A stretch of 64,000 bases of DNA from Valencia hispanica (lineage: Eukaryota; Chordata; Actinopteri; Cyprinodontiformes; Valenciidae), in the NCBI GenBank assembly GCA_963556495.2, contig OY747707.1, forward strand, positions 36,325,371 through 36,389,370. The letters run 5' to 3'. Of this stretch, positions 37,060-50,700 are shown one piece after another; position 1 is the stretch's first letter, and every line of letters starts with the position of its first letter. The translations under genes were made by a program, and so were the position numbers. The notes below the pieces were generated by a model. The model did not search any database and was not told the origin of the DNA. It worked only from the letters and a program-made list of their open reading frames with translations.

Positions 37060-37660
37060 AAAAAGAAAACAAGTGAATTGAACCTTCATTGTGTGATCGA
37101 ATTTTTAAAAAGAAACACACTTCCATCTGAAAAAAGGTGACCCATAGCATGATGCTGCCACCATCATGTTTCTCTGTGCACATGGGGATTTTTGTTGTTT
37201 TTGTGCCAAAAATGCCTTTTAGGAATTGTGGACAAAAGTTTGAAGTAGGTTCGATTAGATCATAGCACATTGTTTCATAAGATTTTAGCCAAAGCAGGAT
37301 GTTTTCTTCTGCCGTACAGTCCTAACTCTTAGACCAGACATCTGGAGAATATAGGAGGCTGTTTATTTTTCATTTAGAACACGAGCAATACTTTCCAGAA
37401 TTCTCTCAATCTCCTCCAGTGTTGCTCTTGGCCTCTTTGCAGCCTCCCTGATCCGTTTCTGTTTTTTTTCGTAACGTCATTGTTGTTCCATAGTTTCTCC
37501 ACATCTTTTTGGTAACTGGCTTCACTCTGCCACATTATATTTAATGCTGGGGAAAATTGGCGTACCCTTCTCCTGACTGATACCTTAGTACGATGAGATC
37601 ATTTCAATCCTTTGTAGCTTCTCTGCAAACCATGACTTAAAGGATGTCAGAAAGCCCTGT
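37060..37660 (-). mobile_element. Degenerate Tc1-type transposon, minus strand
   Basis: The minus frame contains MCTEKHDGGSIMLWVTFF, the second-catalytic block of a Tc1 transposase. Plus-strand complement blocks such as CATGATGCTGCCACCATCAT support it. Confidence 0.55.
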
Positions 37661-39600
37661 TTAACACTGCGGAAGTTTAATCATATTCACTAAAATTGAC
37701 AGAAAATGTGAACTCAGAGAGACTCAGTGGTGATAGCCTAAGTGTTAGTGTGAGCGTGTGAACAATTGTGCCACATTATGTAGTTATTTCCCCGCACATT
37801 TCATCACTTATCTATTTATGTTTCCAGCTTAAAGCCCAGAAATCCAGTTTGGTTATTGCAGTAAAACTACTTTGTGAGCTCCAGTAGACATCTTTGATTT
37901 TTCTTAACAGAATAATGAAACCACACATTAGACAAGACATTGTGGAACTAACTTCTCCTCAAGTTTTTAAGTCATGCTGATGTACCAAATACCAGAGTAG
38001 TGACAAGACTCAGGAAATGTTTGTCTATGAGCTCATGCATTTTACTCCAAAAGGTACACTGTGTATTCAAATGTGATGCCAAGCATTCTTAATCAAACAC
38101 TCATAGGCGATGAATGAAACGAGACTCGTAACACTGAGTCCACTCCTTTGTGCTTAAAAAAAACAAAAAAAACATCTAAATTATGTCTTTTATTAAATGA
38201 TGTCTTTTCGGATAACATTTTCAAAATGTAGATTAGCTCTGATTGGCTAAGCTTTTCATTTATTTCTGACTGTGCCTTGGAAATTTCGATTTTCATCAAG
38301 AGGGTGATCGAGGGATATTTCATGAAATTAACCAAAACTTATAAAAATTGTTCCTTTCCATAGCAGCACAGGAATACCCCATATTTTATATTTTTTATGT
38401 CAGTGCTACCTGACGTTGGAGGCAGGATCCTACTGTGGATTGTTACACACCAGATGAAACATCTTGGGAGGATCTCAAAAATGTACAAATATATATTTTT
38501 CAATCATATCTCATTGCATTTCTGGCCATAATTGATACAGGATCTAAAACCAAACAACAGCAGTCATAACTAGATGGAAGTAGTATTATAGTGTATATTT
38601 GGTGGGTGTGCTTACCTTAACCGGGGTCAAGGATCAAGGTCATAGTTGTTTGTTAATTATTTTGTGTTTTAAAATACCAAATGTTTGAGAACCTCCAAGC
38701 TGATCCACATCTCTACAGCAAAGCTAAATATTCTACATGCAGGTTTCCTACCCGGTCTTGAGAAAGCAGGAAAAGTCTGGAACTTTATTTTTTATCATTT
38801 TTCAAATCTGGATAACCATGGAAAAACTAAAAAGTCTCAAAAAAATGTACGTTTTTACCCACACAATAACAGTGAAAAAAACCTGTGACTCCATTTTCCA
38901 GCATTCAAGCATTTCTACTAAATCATTTAAAGCTGCCATTTTAGGATTTAAAAAAAATCTTATCACATTTTAAGCACAAGTGTGTTTTAAATAAATTATT
39001 TTGATTAATTTATGAAGAGGATCTCAAGACGCCAGCTTTGGAAAACATTGACTTTACAGACAAACATCTGAATTTCTGAAAAATTAAAGCCTTTCTAGAT
39101 CACTTTATATTTTTAAACGAATATGGGAAATCAGGAATTTTAAAATGCAACATTTGCATTGATAACTAACTTCTTAATGAATTCATATATGTATTCTGTA
39201 TTAAGGAAGACCATCTGTAGAAAAATTTAAGTGGTAAAGCAAAAATAATAATTTAAAACTCTTGCTCAGTCATCAGTGAAGCTGTTTGGAGAGCTCTTGA
39301 ATCAACTGCCTGGTTATTTTTAGGGCTGTGGGGATGTAACGCAATATACAGACAGGTGGTTCTGTTATTGAGGCCTTCTGATGCCGAAATGGACTGAAAC
39401 GTTAGAACTGAACTGAGTGTCGAGGTAAAAGCTGCTTTTGCAAGCATGTTTTCGATCTAGGGAGAGAAAAAAAATACATGTCCTCGTTGTTTATTTTGAT
39501 GTTACAAAAAGGGTGGGTGTAAGCGCGCTCGTCCTGTTAATAATTAGTCTGGCTGCACATTGAGGTGTCTGTGCGCTCAAGAGGCCGCTCAGTGTGTGTA
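37661..39600. other. Intergenic sequence
   Basis: Nothing recognised; AT-rich. Confidence 0.5.
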
Positions 39601-39601
39601 A

Positions 39602-39602
<1 letters not shown>

Positions 39603-39687
<85 letters not shown>
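39603..39687. repeat. Long (TG)n microsatellite
   Basis: A pure TG run of 85 bases, the longest in the window, immediately beside a CpG-rich block. Confidence 0.98.
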
Positions 39688-39688
<1 letters not shown>

Positions 39689-39699
39689 TGAGTGAGTAA

Positions 39700-40085
39700 T
39701 AGCGCTTCCCCGGTGAATGCCTCCCTGCAGCCCACAGCCCATTATGTGCCGCGGAGAGGCGGGGGCGAGGGGGCGAGGAGGAGCGCGGAGAGCCAGCAGC
39801 ACGCACGCTCCATTAGCGGACCCACTGCCGCGCCGCTCTGCCGGTAATTTGCGTAACGAGGTTGGAGCGAGTTCCGCTGGCTGGCCGCGGTCTGACCGAG
39901 CGGGGCTGCTCTCCCTTCTCTGCTCCTCATGTTCACACCGCCTGTCACCGCGCTGCCTCCGATGCAGCCCGTGTAGGAGCGGAGGAGGATAGACAGAGAG
40001 AGAGAGAGAGAGAGAGAGATTAAGGGCATGTGTGCGCGTGCGTGCGTGTATGTGCGCGTGCGTGTATGTGCGCGCGTGCGTCAGC
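39700..40085. promoter_or_regulatory. Orphan CpG-rich block
   Basis: GC- and CpG-dense sequence (for example GCCGCGGAGAGGCGGGGGCG near 39750), followed by (GA)n at 39998-40019 and a TGCGCGTGCGTG run to 40083. It is not next to either recognised gene: it lies about 4.6 kb beyond the tspan7 stop and 16 kb upstream of mid1ip1. It could be a promoter of an unseen transcript or a distal element. Confidence 0.45.
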
Positions 40086-40379
40086 CCTCCTTTCGCTTTT
40101 TTTATATCGCTCCGAGGTTCCGTTTTCCGCTGATGTTCAAGCGCCATCATGTGGACAGAGACGACACAGCCACAAGCCAATACGCAGAGAAAAAGAGACA
40201 ACGCCTCAATAAAGTATTTCAACCTGGAACTTTTGCTCATTATTTTACGTTACGGGCACATTTCAGTGTATTTTATTGGAATACTATTTAAGATAGACTG
40301 ACGCAACACGTTACAAGAAAAAAGAAGGTAATAATACCTACATGTTTTATGTTTCAACAAAGGCTGAAAATGGTGGTGT

Positions 40380-40640
40380 GCAATTGCATCTAGCCCGCTG
40401 TGAATCATTTCTACATAGTTTTCATGTTCTCCCTGTGCATGTGTGGGGTTCTCTCTTGGTACTCCATCTTCCTCCTACATGTCAATTTGTTTCTAAATGG
40501 CCCTCATAAGTGTACCCGTGCATAAGTAGCCTATTGCACTCTGATGGTGCACCGTGCCTCTCTCCTACTGACTGCTGGAAATAGGCCCCCTGCAAGGCTT
40601 TATCTGGTAGAGAAAATTAATGAATGGACATCTCATGGAG
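40380..40640 (+). repeat. SINE-like dispersed repeat, degenerate
   Basis: TTTTCATGTTCTCCCTGTGC, GGGTTCTCTCTTGGTACTCC and the TGACTGCTGGAAATAGGCCC end match the family at 55150. Confidence 0.6.
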
Positions 40641-40799
40641 AACTGTCCGATCCATCCTTCAGAACTTAAAGTATATGGGGAAACATGAAAATCTACCAAA
40701 ACAGGGCTATCCTCATAAACCTGCAGGTCAAGGCAAGGAAAGCATTAACTAGAAAGGCCGCCAAGAGGTCCTTGGTAACTCTGGAGGAGCTTTGTTCAA

Positions 40800-41115
40800 A
40801 TTAAACTTTAGTTATAAGTGCTTTTATACAAAAATTGGAACTCAGAGTGCTTTACAGAATTAAAATGACCCCACAAAGACCACATTCCCACCCCTCCCCT
40901 ACATAATTAAAAGCATGATCACAGATATACCCCACTCCCTCAGACAAAACCTTCATGCATGTACACACTTAAGAGCAGAAATAAAAAGGACATTGGGCCG
41001 AGTACAGATGAGCCAGATTAGGAAACGCCATCAAAGGAGCTATCTGCACCAGCAGCAGCAAATCAACTGCAGCAGCCAAGGCACTGACCCAGGGCGCCCA
41101 GAGGAGGGAAGGCCA
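40800..41115 (-). mobile_element. L2-type LINE 3' end, minus strand
   Basis: Closely parallels the 3' UTR of the L2 at 19161-19860: AGAGTGCTTTACAGAATTAA, AAGGACATTGGGCCGAGTAC and GAAACGCCATCAAAGGAGC. It is shorter and truncated on the 5' side. Confidence 0.7.
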
Positions 41116-41189
41116 ATTATTTGTATGATTGGAGATTATTTTGGAAAAGTATGCATTTTTTGAATTTTTTTTTATTGAATTGTTGTAAA

Positions 41190-41265
41190 ATCCGTTGCCC
41201 TGCGATGGACTGGCGACCTGTCCAGGGTGTATCCCGCCTTTCGCCCCATGACAGCTGGAGAATAC
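41190..41265 (+). repeat. SINE-like repeat fragment
   Basis: GATGGACTGGCGACCTGTCC and AGGGTGTATCCCGCC are the 3' part of the family at 55150-55410. Confidence 0.6.
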
Positions 41266-41569
41266 ATCCAGAAGTGTGCTGCCAATTAACACATTAATCT
41301 ATTGTACATGTTAGGACCTGAAAGGGTTTGCAAAAGGTGGAATAAAGGAAGATGATTTGCTGTAAAATAATAATAAAGATAATCCCAAGAAGCCACAGAA
41401 ACAGTTAATGCGATAAACAGACTAATTCACTGTGTTGAAGTAACAGCTTTTCAATGTGTGAAGTGATTTGAACAAACAAAAGATTATTGTGTCTCCATAG
41501 TCACAATGCTAAAGCAATTCATATAAAGAAGACATTAATTTACACCAAACAAAACTGTTATTCTGTATA

Positions 41570-44500
41570 TTTATTGATAATAAGACCACTGATGGTGACT
41601 TAGTCAGTAGTAGACAGAATGGTGCGGTTCTTCTTGGGCCTCTTGTGACCCCTAGTGTAAGCTGGATGGTATTACAGTTTAGTATTCACAGAACAAAAGT
41701 TTGGAGTAGAGAGCTCAGGAAAACATTCCACAACTCAAATTTACAGATTTTTAAAGGAAAACGTCACAATTAAATACTGACCAAAAAAACTAAACAACAA
41801 CAAAAAAAGAAAAATCACAGCTGGAGCCACAACTTCTACTAAATGCTCGCACTCACTCACACCCACATAAAAAGAGAAAGAGGGACAGAAAACATCTGGG
41901 CGAAGCTGTAAACGAAATGCCAACAAACCATAATAAGTTTAGAGCTAAACTGTGCATTACTCCTCAACTAAACATCAGCCACAATTATTAGATTTTTTTC
42001 AGTGCAAGTTTCTTACAAACTATCAAACAAATACTGACTCTGAGAGCTTAATGTGGATTGAAAAACCGTGACACAACAGTTATACTGATTAGCATATTAG
42101 ATTGTGAAACAACACATCATATAAATTACATTTACAATACATATCTACAGATGAGGATGATGATGGCAGCAGCAGGCCGATGCACTACACAGAATAACAG
42201 TAAATCGTAGATGTTCTCCAAGTGATTCCCACTGATCTCTGTTTGCGACAGACTGTTGAATATTTCACCAGAAGAAAATGACATAACAACCTGATCATTT
42301 GAAGTGGAAAATTGTCGACAACAGCTAAGATGTAAACACTAAAAAAAGCTCAACAAAACCTTCCAAAAAATGTAAAACTATTCTTAGATCGTCGAGCAGC
42401 ATTCTATAATCTAAATCTCTTTCCACATCCTACCAACCATACTACAGAGTCCTAAAATGAACTGCACATGCTCAGATCCAAAGGGTGAGTCTTGGACATT
42501 CTTTTGATCTGACAGTATATTCTACATTTGCCTGTGCAAGACTATGTCAAAAAAGCTAAAACATACCTGGCTCATAAAATTCATTCAGAGCCTCTAAAGA
42601 CCTGGTCACAACTTTATCTAAAACTACAAAAAATTAGCAAGAAAAAAGACAAATTACCAGGGGAATCAAAACATATTAGCTTGATTTTTTTTTATCGATT
42701 TTAATACATCATGGCCGACTGAAAACGTTTCTACGTAGCAGAGCTTGAATTTCTTCTAAGAGAAAAAAAAAAGTGTATTATGCTTCTTTCAGCCCGCTGA
42801 CAGGCAGTGTGCAGCAACATGTGGGGGAGGGGCAGCGCTGCTCTCCTCTTCGACCGTTTTCCCACCTGGCACTAAGATTGGTCCTGAGTGAAATAATAAC
42901 AGCGCTAGACACAGATAGTGCTCAAAACGTTTTGAGGAAGGTTTGTCCTCCCCCTATGGAAGTGGTCTGGAACATCTGTATCTACATTAGTTTAGTAGTC
43001 TGACTACAGTCCGTCCTGGGACACACTGACTGGATGGGATTCCCTTCAAGCAGCAGAAATATAACCTGGAGGACGGAAAATACATTCTCTAAAAAGTGTT
43101 CTTTTAAGTCAGAGACTGCTGGTGGGTAATTTCTGAAAGTTTTTGTATGAATTGTTTTTGGAACTCTTTTCAATGGAAAAATTTGACTGTGGATTACAGG
43201 GCTGCAGAATTCAGATTGTTTTTTTGAGTGAATTGTTGGCTACCCAATGTGGTATCCATACCGTAAAATGTCCACTGTCATTAAAATGAGCTCTTGAGTA
43301 TTTATACAGCACTATGTGGAAAATAAAGGCTGCTAGTGAGGCCTTTGGTAATTGTCACAGCCTTTAAAGGGTAAAATCTTTAGTGTCTGTGTGGTGATAC
43401 TGAGCTCAGTATAATCACGCATTATTTATTTGCCCTTAGTTTGTTGCACGTTGTAAAAATTAAGCTACAAAATTTAGCTCAAAATTGCAACTTAGGTGAA
43501 ACATGTTGATGCCTGAAAAACCTTGAAAGTAGCTAAATATATCTGAGATCTTACAAAAGCATCTGTAGATCAGTCGATGTATGGGATTATTTGTTTTTAA
43601 GGTGGGCAGCTGAGCTCTGATTACTCAGGATGGATTTTAATGCCAGGTGTAAATGGTCATGCCTAACGAGGTCAACTTTTATCTGGATCAGCCAGGAAGG
43701 ATGTTAAAGCTGGCCAGAAAGAACTCACTGCGGCATTTTCTCTAGCTTCTCATTAAAAAAGACTTTAAACCATAGCAACAGTGGGAAATGTTTTCATCTT
43801 GTAACTTTCCTGCAATAACTAAATACAGGTTCACCAGCTTATGTCTAGTGTAAAGACATTTGGTGTGATGAGCTCTTCAAACTGATTAATTCATTTGTAT
43901 GTGTAAAACTGATTAAATAGCTTAAAGTATTAGTTGTTTTTGTTTTTTACCAGTATTAAAGGCAAAAAATGCAAAACTTTTTTTTCCACAGTGAGAATAA
44001 AAAAAGTAAGAAATCAAATTTGTGAACTTTTTTGGCTTTCTAAATTTTTTATATTGTGAGCAAAAAAATAGTTTTTAATTATCATGGTTAAAAATATTCT
44101 ACAGCAGTTTCCGCTTTCACCACCTTTAGTAACATAAACTCTCCTCTTTAGTGCACATAATCAAGTAACAAAGGACTACAACTCTAGAAATACACAGTGA
44201 TGAGGAATAACAAATGGAAAACTAAACCTACCGATGGAAGGGTTACTTTCAGGTTTTTAAGTAATGCCCTTCTGAGGCTGTCAGCTCTGCTCCCCCTGCT
44301 TGCTGTGGGCTGCATCGATCAGAGATAACTGCTAATGAGCAACTTTTACGTCAAGCAGCGATGTGGTGCGTGGTACAGAAAGCTTTGATGCAACCGCAGC
44401 GAGTCGAGGAATAGTGATTTACAATAAGTTACATTAAGATATTAAACTGAGATCACAGGCAGAGAGACGGACCGAGGCAACTTCCGATTCAGATGTATGA

Positions 44501-44676
44501 TGGGAGTTTGGGGATTTCCCTTCAGTCTTGTGGCAAGACGCTTTGTCTCTTTTTCTCTCCAACTCCCTGATAAGACAAAGAACATTTTAGTGTTGGAATA
44601 GTTTTAAAACCTCTTTCTTTTCCTGGAGATGTGTTCTTATTTCAATAATGGCGTCTCACCTGCCACGTCACATCAG
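41570..44676 (-). other. tspan7: tspan7 3' flank and likely 3' untranslated region
   Basis: Downstream of the stop no repeat or open frame stands out for about 3 kb. The minus strand carries AATAAA at 43430-43425 and again at 41575-41570. The first gives a 3' UTR of about 1.25 kb and the second about 3.1 kb. Which one is used cannot be decided from sequence alone. Confidence 0.45.
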
Positions 44677-44745
44677 CTAGACCATCTCATACTGATTGGC
44701 TGTGATGATCCTGGACAGACAGCAGGCAAGCAACATGCCAATCAG
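44677..44745 (-). CDS. tspan7: tspan7 exon 7, C-terminus
   Basis: This final coding exon gives residues 223-244, the end of TM4 and a short tail ANQYEMV, then TAG. The last four residues fit a PDZ-domain ligand, in keeping with the known PICK1 interaction of the mammalian protein. Confidence 0.95.
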   Translation of the reverse strand: MIGMLLACCLSRIITANQYEMV

Positions 44746-47700
44746 CTGAAAAACAAACAAAAAAAAACAGAAAAAGAGAGGTTTAATAACCTGCTTTCAT
44801 TGGAGATTATAACGCACCATTTTATGCACATTTTCTTCCAACTCTTACCTGCGAGAAGGCGATCCCAAACGTCACTCCAGCAATGATGGCCATGTTGGTT
44901 TCCATGAATGAAGTGACCAACTCAAAGCAGCCCTGAAACAAAGGGGGCATGTTAGTCTGCAGAGGAAATAGGGACATGTTATATGTGCAAATTAAAGGCA
45001 AGATGGGTATATGGGAGAGTATCTGAGGCAGTGTATGGAGAAGCCAGGGCGTTGATAAGAGGTCACCTAAAGTGAAGAGATTCGTTTATTGTGGAAAAGT
45101 GAACAATTAAAACCTACCTGGTGGTAGACCTTGCTCGGGGCTACAGTTCCATTGCGGAGATCATCTGGGTTACAATCAGAGGAGTTAAAGCAGCAGCTGG
45201 CAGGGATACCGTTGGAGGGGTAATACACACTGGCAAACCAGCTGGTGTAGTTATAAACTCCACAGCAACGCAGCTAAAAACCCAAAACAAAACAAAAATT
45301 CACTTATTCCTCGAAATCATCCAAGCCATTTTACTGTGCTTATTCTGAAGATTAAAGCATTTTGTCTTTTATCTTGGATTAAAATTCTTTGGCGGAAAAG
45401 TTAGGTGGCTGGGTTATGAAAAATTCAAGATAGAAATTAGCTGAGTCTACACTACTTTCAATAGAGCTTGTTATATCAGTTAGCCATTATTCCTTCGTTG
45501 TCCATGTTTATATGGACCCATATCTAAACTCTCAGTGCTGGGCAAAATGTTTAAATCTCAGGTCAATACTATACTTAAGCAATTTCTTCAAGAAATAATA
45601 TTGGATCTGCGAAAGCCACGCAGGCTTTATAATCAGTCACGGTACAATAATGGCTGCAGTGTCTGCAATAAATAATATCATGCATGTATTGGATAGAAAA
45701 CAACACTGTACAGCTGTATTTATGGATCTATCCAAGGCTTTTTATTCTGTTGATCATCAGCTTTTATTGGATAGATTCAGCACCATTAGTGTGTCTGACT
45801 GTACAATTGAATAGTTTGGAAATTATCCGTCAAATAGTCCTCAATTCCTTGCTGATGTCTGAAAACCCATTTTATGACAATCTACTAAGGTGTCCCTCAG
45901 GGATCCATTTTGGTGGCTTACACGTTTACCATCTTCATTATTAATGTTGGGACAAAATTTCCCAATGTCTAATTCTATTTTTAGGCAGATGACATCAACT
46001 GCTTCTTCAGCAATCAAGCTATTGGTAATTCAGATCAACTTCAGACCTCCATTCATAACTTGAAATTATATAAATAACAAATATATATGTAAATATAAAA
46101 AGTTTATGACGTTCACTAAAGCACACTCAGAAAGAAGAACATAAAATCACTGAGAGCTCGAACAGTGAGTACATTTACATGCACGTCTAAATTGAGTATT
46201 TTGGGAAAAATCGAGCTAATAGCTTCACCAGAATGGAAGCCTTTATCCCAGTTCACATGCCATTTAGAAAATTTAATTAATGAATAAAGTGTGTTCGACT
46301 CCGCTATGTGGCGACATGCACCCTTTCACATAGGCTTTTCTGGTTGGCCTAGAGCGTCACACAAATAGTAAACAACGGCTGGGAACAGTGAAGCAGATGG
46401 AGTAAACGCAGGATATGCACAATGAGCGAAAAAATGGACGACAACAACGCTGCAGCACAGTACATTTTGTAAATACTGTACTGCAAGTACTGTCGTGTTT
46501 GATTGTGTTACACTCTTTGTTGCAGCTCATTCTGGTGTTGTTATTCACACTTCCGCGGTCTCGTCACTGCCCGAAGCGGGAGCGCCCAGGCTGCCAATAG
46601 CTCGGCTAAGCTGCCTCTTCTGTTTACACGCAGAGAAATTTGGTTTTCTAACCACATTATCTGGGTGCGTTAGTAAGATTAAGAGAAGACCAGTTCGGTT
46701 CAACTTCAGCCGGACTAAGATGTATACATGCATTTCAAAATCCAAATTTAGTCGGACTAAGGTAATAATTCGCTCTGGGTGTTGTCATATAAACACTTGG
46801 GCATGTGGATTGAAACAATCAGTCATTTACTATCTATATAGAACATCTGCAAATGAATCTTAAAGGTCTGCTTTTTCAAATGATAAAAACACTAGTACAG
46901 ACAACTTTTCAGAGTTTACAGAAATGGAGCTTCCTCTGTTCTTCACTGCTTGGATACAGCTTATCATAGTGCTTTGCATTTTATTACAAACTCTGCTTTT
47001 ACAACTCATCACTGTTATCCTTATGTGTCACCTCCTGTTTCCGACATCAACTGGGTATGACTCCCATTTTGCTTATTTTAAAAATCCCCAGAACCCACAC
47101 AGAACTTTGGAGATCCTCTTTTTCATATGCCACGCCATGGATTTGGAGCCATCTGCAAAACTTGCTTCAGCTACAGCGTTATATTATCCTAGGGGAATTC
47201 AAAACGCCTCTGAGAACCTTTTTAACTGAAGTATGTAACTGTTATGCTCGAGTCCTTCATATTATTATTTCTTTTTGCATGTAAGTCTTTTGTTTTATTC
47301 TGCATTATTAAGTGTACTGCTGTAAATAAAACCAAAACTGGATTGTCACTAGAAATGAGTAAAAACGCACAGGCTTTTCCTCTTCATACTCTTGAGTTAA
47401 AGAATTTGCCAGTTTTCCTCTCTATGATTTAGCAAATGATGTAAATTTGCATTTAAAAGAGCTGCTGTCAAGTCTTAGCAGTACACATGTTCAAAGTTTT
47501 GCTATAAATTGCAGAATAAACAGTGAGGCATGACGTAGTGAGCAAATGAGTCCTGAAAATGAATATTGGATTTCTGAGTACGTTAACAATGAAGGGCTTT
47601 TATTGTGAAAAACTACCAGATGTGTTTCATAGTTAGTCAGTTTTTCAGAAGTAAGTTAGGTTTATTTAGCTTTGAAATTATCCAAAGTAATTGAATGAGG

Positions 47701-50700
47701 ACGTTATTTCGAGAAATCCTTGTGATCATAAATAGGATTTTACAACATGAACAGGTTGTTATGATCCATTAATAAATCACATTAAGCAAATGTCCCTGGT
47801 TAATAAATCAAATGCACCCTTTAACAGGAAAATATCTGCAATCTTCTTGCTCCATGGTTTAACAAAAAAATTGGAAGTTGCTGTGAACCACCTTAACTTG
47901 AAGGTACTGTCTAACATTATAGAGCGTTATATATACTGTGTGCACCGTTAGTTACCATGACAACCAGAATAATTTGTATACTCTATGATGACTCAGAGAG
48001 GACCATATTAATCATTTACTCAAATAATCTGAGCTCACATGCTTTCACCCACTTGCATGGGATAAAGATGGCTTAGAAAACTCGAGCACCTGAGCTTTGT
48101 GTTAAAGCTCAAGGCTTTAGAACACCAGTCTAAGTCAAGTCTGAAATCTTTGGTTGTGCAGCATGAAGCTGAATGGTGACCAGTCTTAGACTCGAGTGCA
48201 AGAGTTTGAGTCCAAGTTGAGACTCAAGTCTTTAGGGCATAAGTATAATCCAAGTCTGAAGTGTTCGCATAACCTAAAGGCAAGTTGAGTCTAAGTCTGA
48301 GAATGGACTGCAAGACTTTGACTCTGAGTTGAAAATTGAGTCTTCAGAGGGTAAGTCTAAGTCAAGTCTAACATCTTTTGTGTTGTTTTTTTTTTGTGAC
48401 CGAAGCATGACAAGTCGAAGTCTGAGACTTGAGTCCAAGACCTTGAGTTCAAGTTGAGACTTCAGTCTTTAGAACTTCAAGTATGAAATCTGAGATTTTT
48501 CAACTTAAGCACAACTTGACTTTAAGTTCTAGAGTCTCCATCTCTGTGTCATGATCCTTTGCTGTTTGTGTTTTTAGTTTCATGCGGTCGGGTTTGGATC
48601 TTCATTTAGTTTCCATCATTTTCTTTTCATTCCTCTGTGTTAGATCTGTTTTACCTTATTTCTCTCATTTGAATTATCGTTCTCTGATTTGATTTCCTTT
48701 TACCCAGTGGTTATACTTCTGTTTTCCTCCCCTCTCACCTGTTACGACATTATCCATCGGTGCTTTTACCTTGAGTTTCTCTTGTGTTTCTTTACCTTTA
48801 TCTATTTACTTAGATTTCATCATTCTTAGTTATTCCTCTGTGTTAGTCTTGCCTTATGCATTTAAGATTATTTTCGCTCTAGTCTTCTCTTCTGTGTTAT
48901 GTTTATTCCTTTGTTTTGCCTCTGTTTCCTCCTTGCCATTCTGCTTTCCTGCCAAGCTACAACTCATCTCTAATCTCCCTGCTCACTCGCTCACCTGCAT
49001 CTACTTTCCACTAATTAGTCCCCAGAATTTTCTCAATCATTCCTCACTCCCTCCACAGTATTTAAACAGTCCTCTCTGTCACACCCCACTGGATTCTCAG
49101 TCTCTCTATTTGTTTTGTTGTGTACTCTGTTTACTTGTAAAGTTTTGGGATTTTTTCCCCATTAAACATTTTACTGTCTGACATCCTGAACTCCTGCATT
49201 AGTGTCCTCCTTCAACCACACCATGACACTCTGCTCCTTTATTAGGATTTGGAAAATGTTTTGAGTGTATTGCAGGCTACTTTGTCGACTATGTTGCTAA
49301 TACATGTGTGTTTAAGAGGCAGCCAGTAAAGCCCTTCATCAAAGGTAACCAACCTTTTAAAGTGTGGACAGTATCGTTTTCCGAGTCTGTGACTCAGCTT
49401 TGTGTTACCACTCACCCTGTGCTGCAAGTTGTCAACAGCACGGCTCGCCTCATCCTCAGCATTGTAGTTCAGGACTGCATCAGTGTAAGTCCTCCGAAAG
49501 GTTCCCTTTATCTGCAGCATTGAAACACACACACACCCACACTTAATCCACAGACTTGCACAACATTTGTGCACAAAGCTGCAGAGAAGTGACTCTGACC
49601 TCATGGCGAAACACAAATCCAGAGATCCCTGCCACAAGCTCAGCCAGGAAGACCAGTGAGAGAAACATGGCGTACTGCACAAAGAGGAAAGAAAGCAGGA
49701 GATTTGCACTGATAGCACGAAAACCTTCAGGTGAATGTCATTTGCCTTTCGGTGCACGCACACTTAAACACACTCACGCAACCAGCATTAACTGAAAAAG
49801 GTACCCACTGGCGCACTACTGAATAAGTCATATCTTCACGCAGGATAAAGGTAAGCCATTAATACTTTTATCATGTGACCTAAGGTTAATTAATCACAGT
49901 CTGGAGTACTTTTGACTCTCGCTGCAAAACAACACCAACAAACTTCCTGCTACAGGTTCTTACCAGCTTCAGCATCCATGGGCTTCCTCTGCAGGTAGCG
50001 AAGCATCCAAACAGGCCGAAAACGATAATGACGGTCCCGGTGCCAATGAGGACGTACGGGGCGTTGGTTGAGTTGTCGGCTATCAGGGAGATGTACGGGC
50101 CCAGCATCAACTTCCCCCAGACGCCCACCGCCAGCAGGATGGCTCCTGTTATCTAAATGGAGGAAAGAGATACGGCACAGGGAGCACAATGAAAGCAGGA
50201 AGGAGGCCTTAATCTCTACACTTATTTCAACAGTTGTGTTTCTGCAGCATGCAAAGGGAAGAGACGAAGAAATGGGGATCAAGGTGGAAGAAAAAGGAGA
50301 GCAATTATAGTAGGAGGAGGAGCCGGAAGATAGGAGACAAAATAAAATGTAAAAAAAAATCATCAGGAGCACGAGGTGCCAATCACCTGCTCTGTGAATA
50401 TGCCTACATTCACGCACGAGAACATCAAATCAAAGGAGCTCTTTGATCAGAGGCGAGACGCTTCCTCCTGTTGCGCCTCTTTTAGCATTTCAAATGAATG
50501 CGGCGGATAAAAGAGCACGTTGTTCGAGGCAGATGAAGCAGTGTGTGTCTCAGCTGGGGTTGTCTCGCAGGCGCTGGAACCGGAGCGGGGTGGTGAACGG
50601 CTGTGGATGATCCGACTCCGGCGAGGAATGCCTCATCCTGCTAACCATTGTCTGCTAAAGAGGAGGCTGCTCAACATCCAGCTGCCAGACCTTCTGATTA

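Noticed and set aside
39491..40240. 249-codon minus-strand open frame
   Set aside because: Most of it is the translated TG/GA repeats (poly His-Thr and Ser-Leu) plus CpG-rich DNA; no domain, and no conserved start.
48771..49181. 136-codon plus-strand frame, hydrophobic
   Set aside because: Low-complexity T/C-rich sequence giving Phe/Leu/Ser; lies in tspan7 intron 4 antisense, with no motif.
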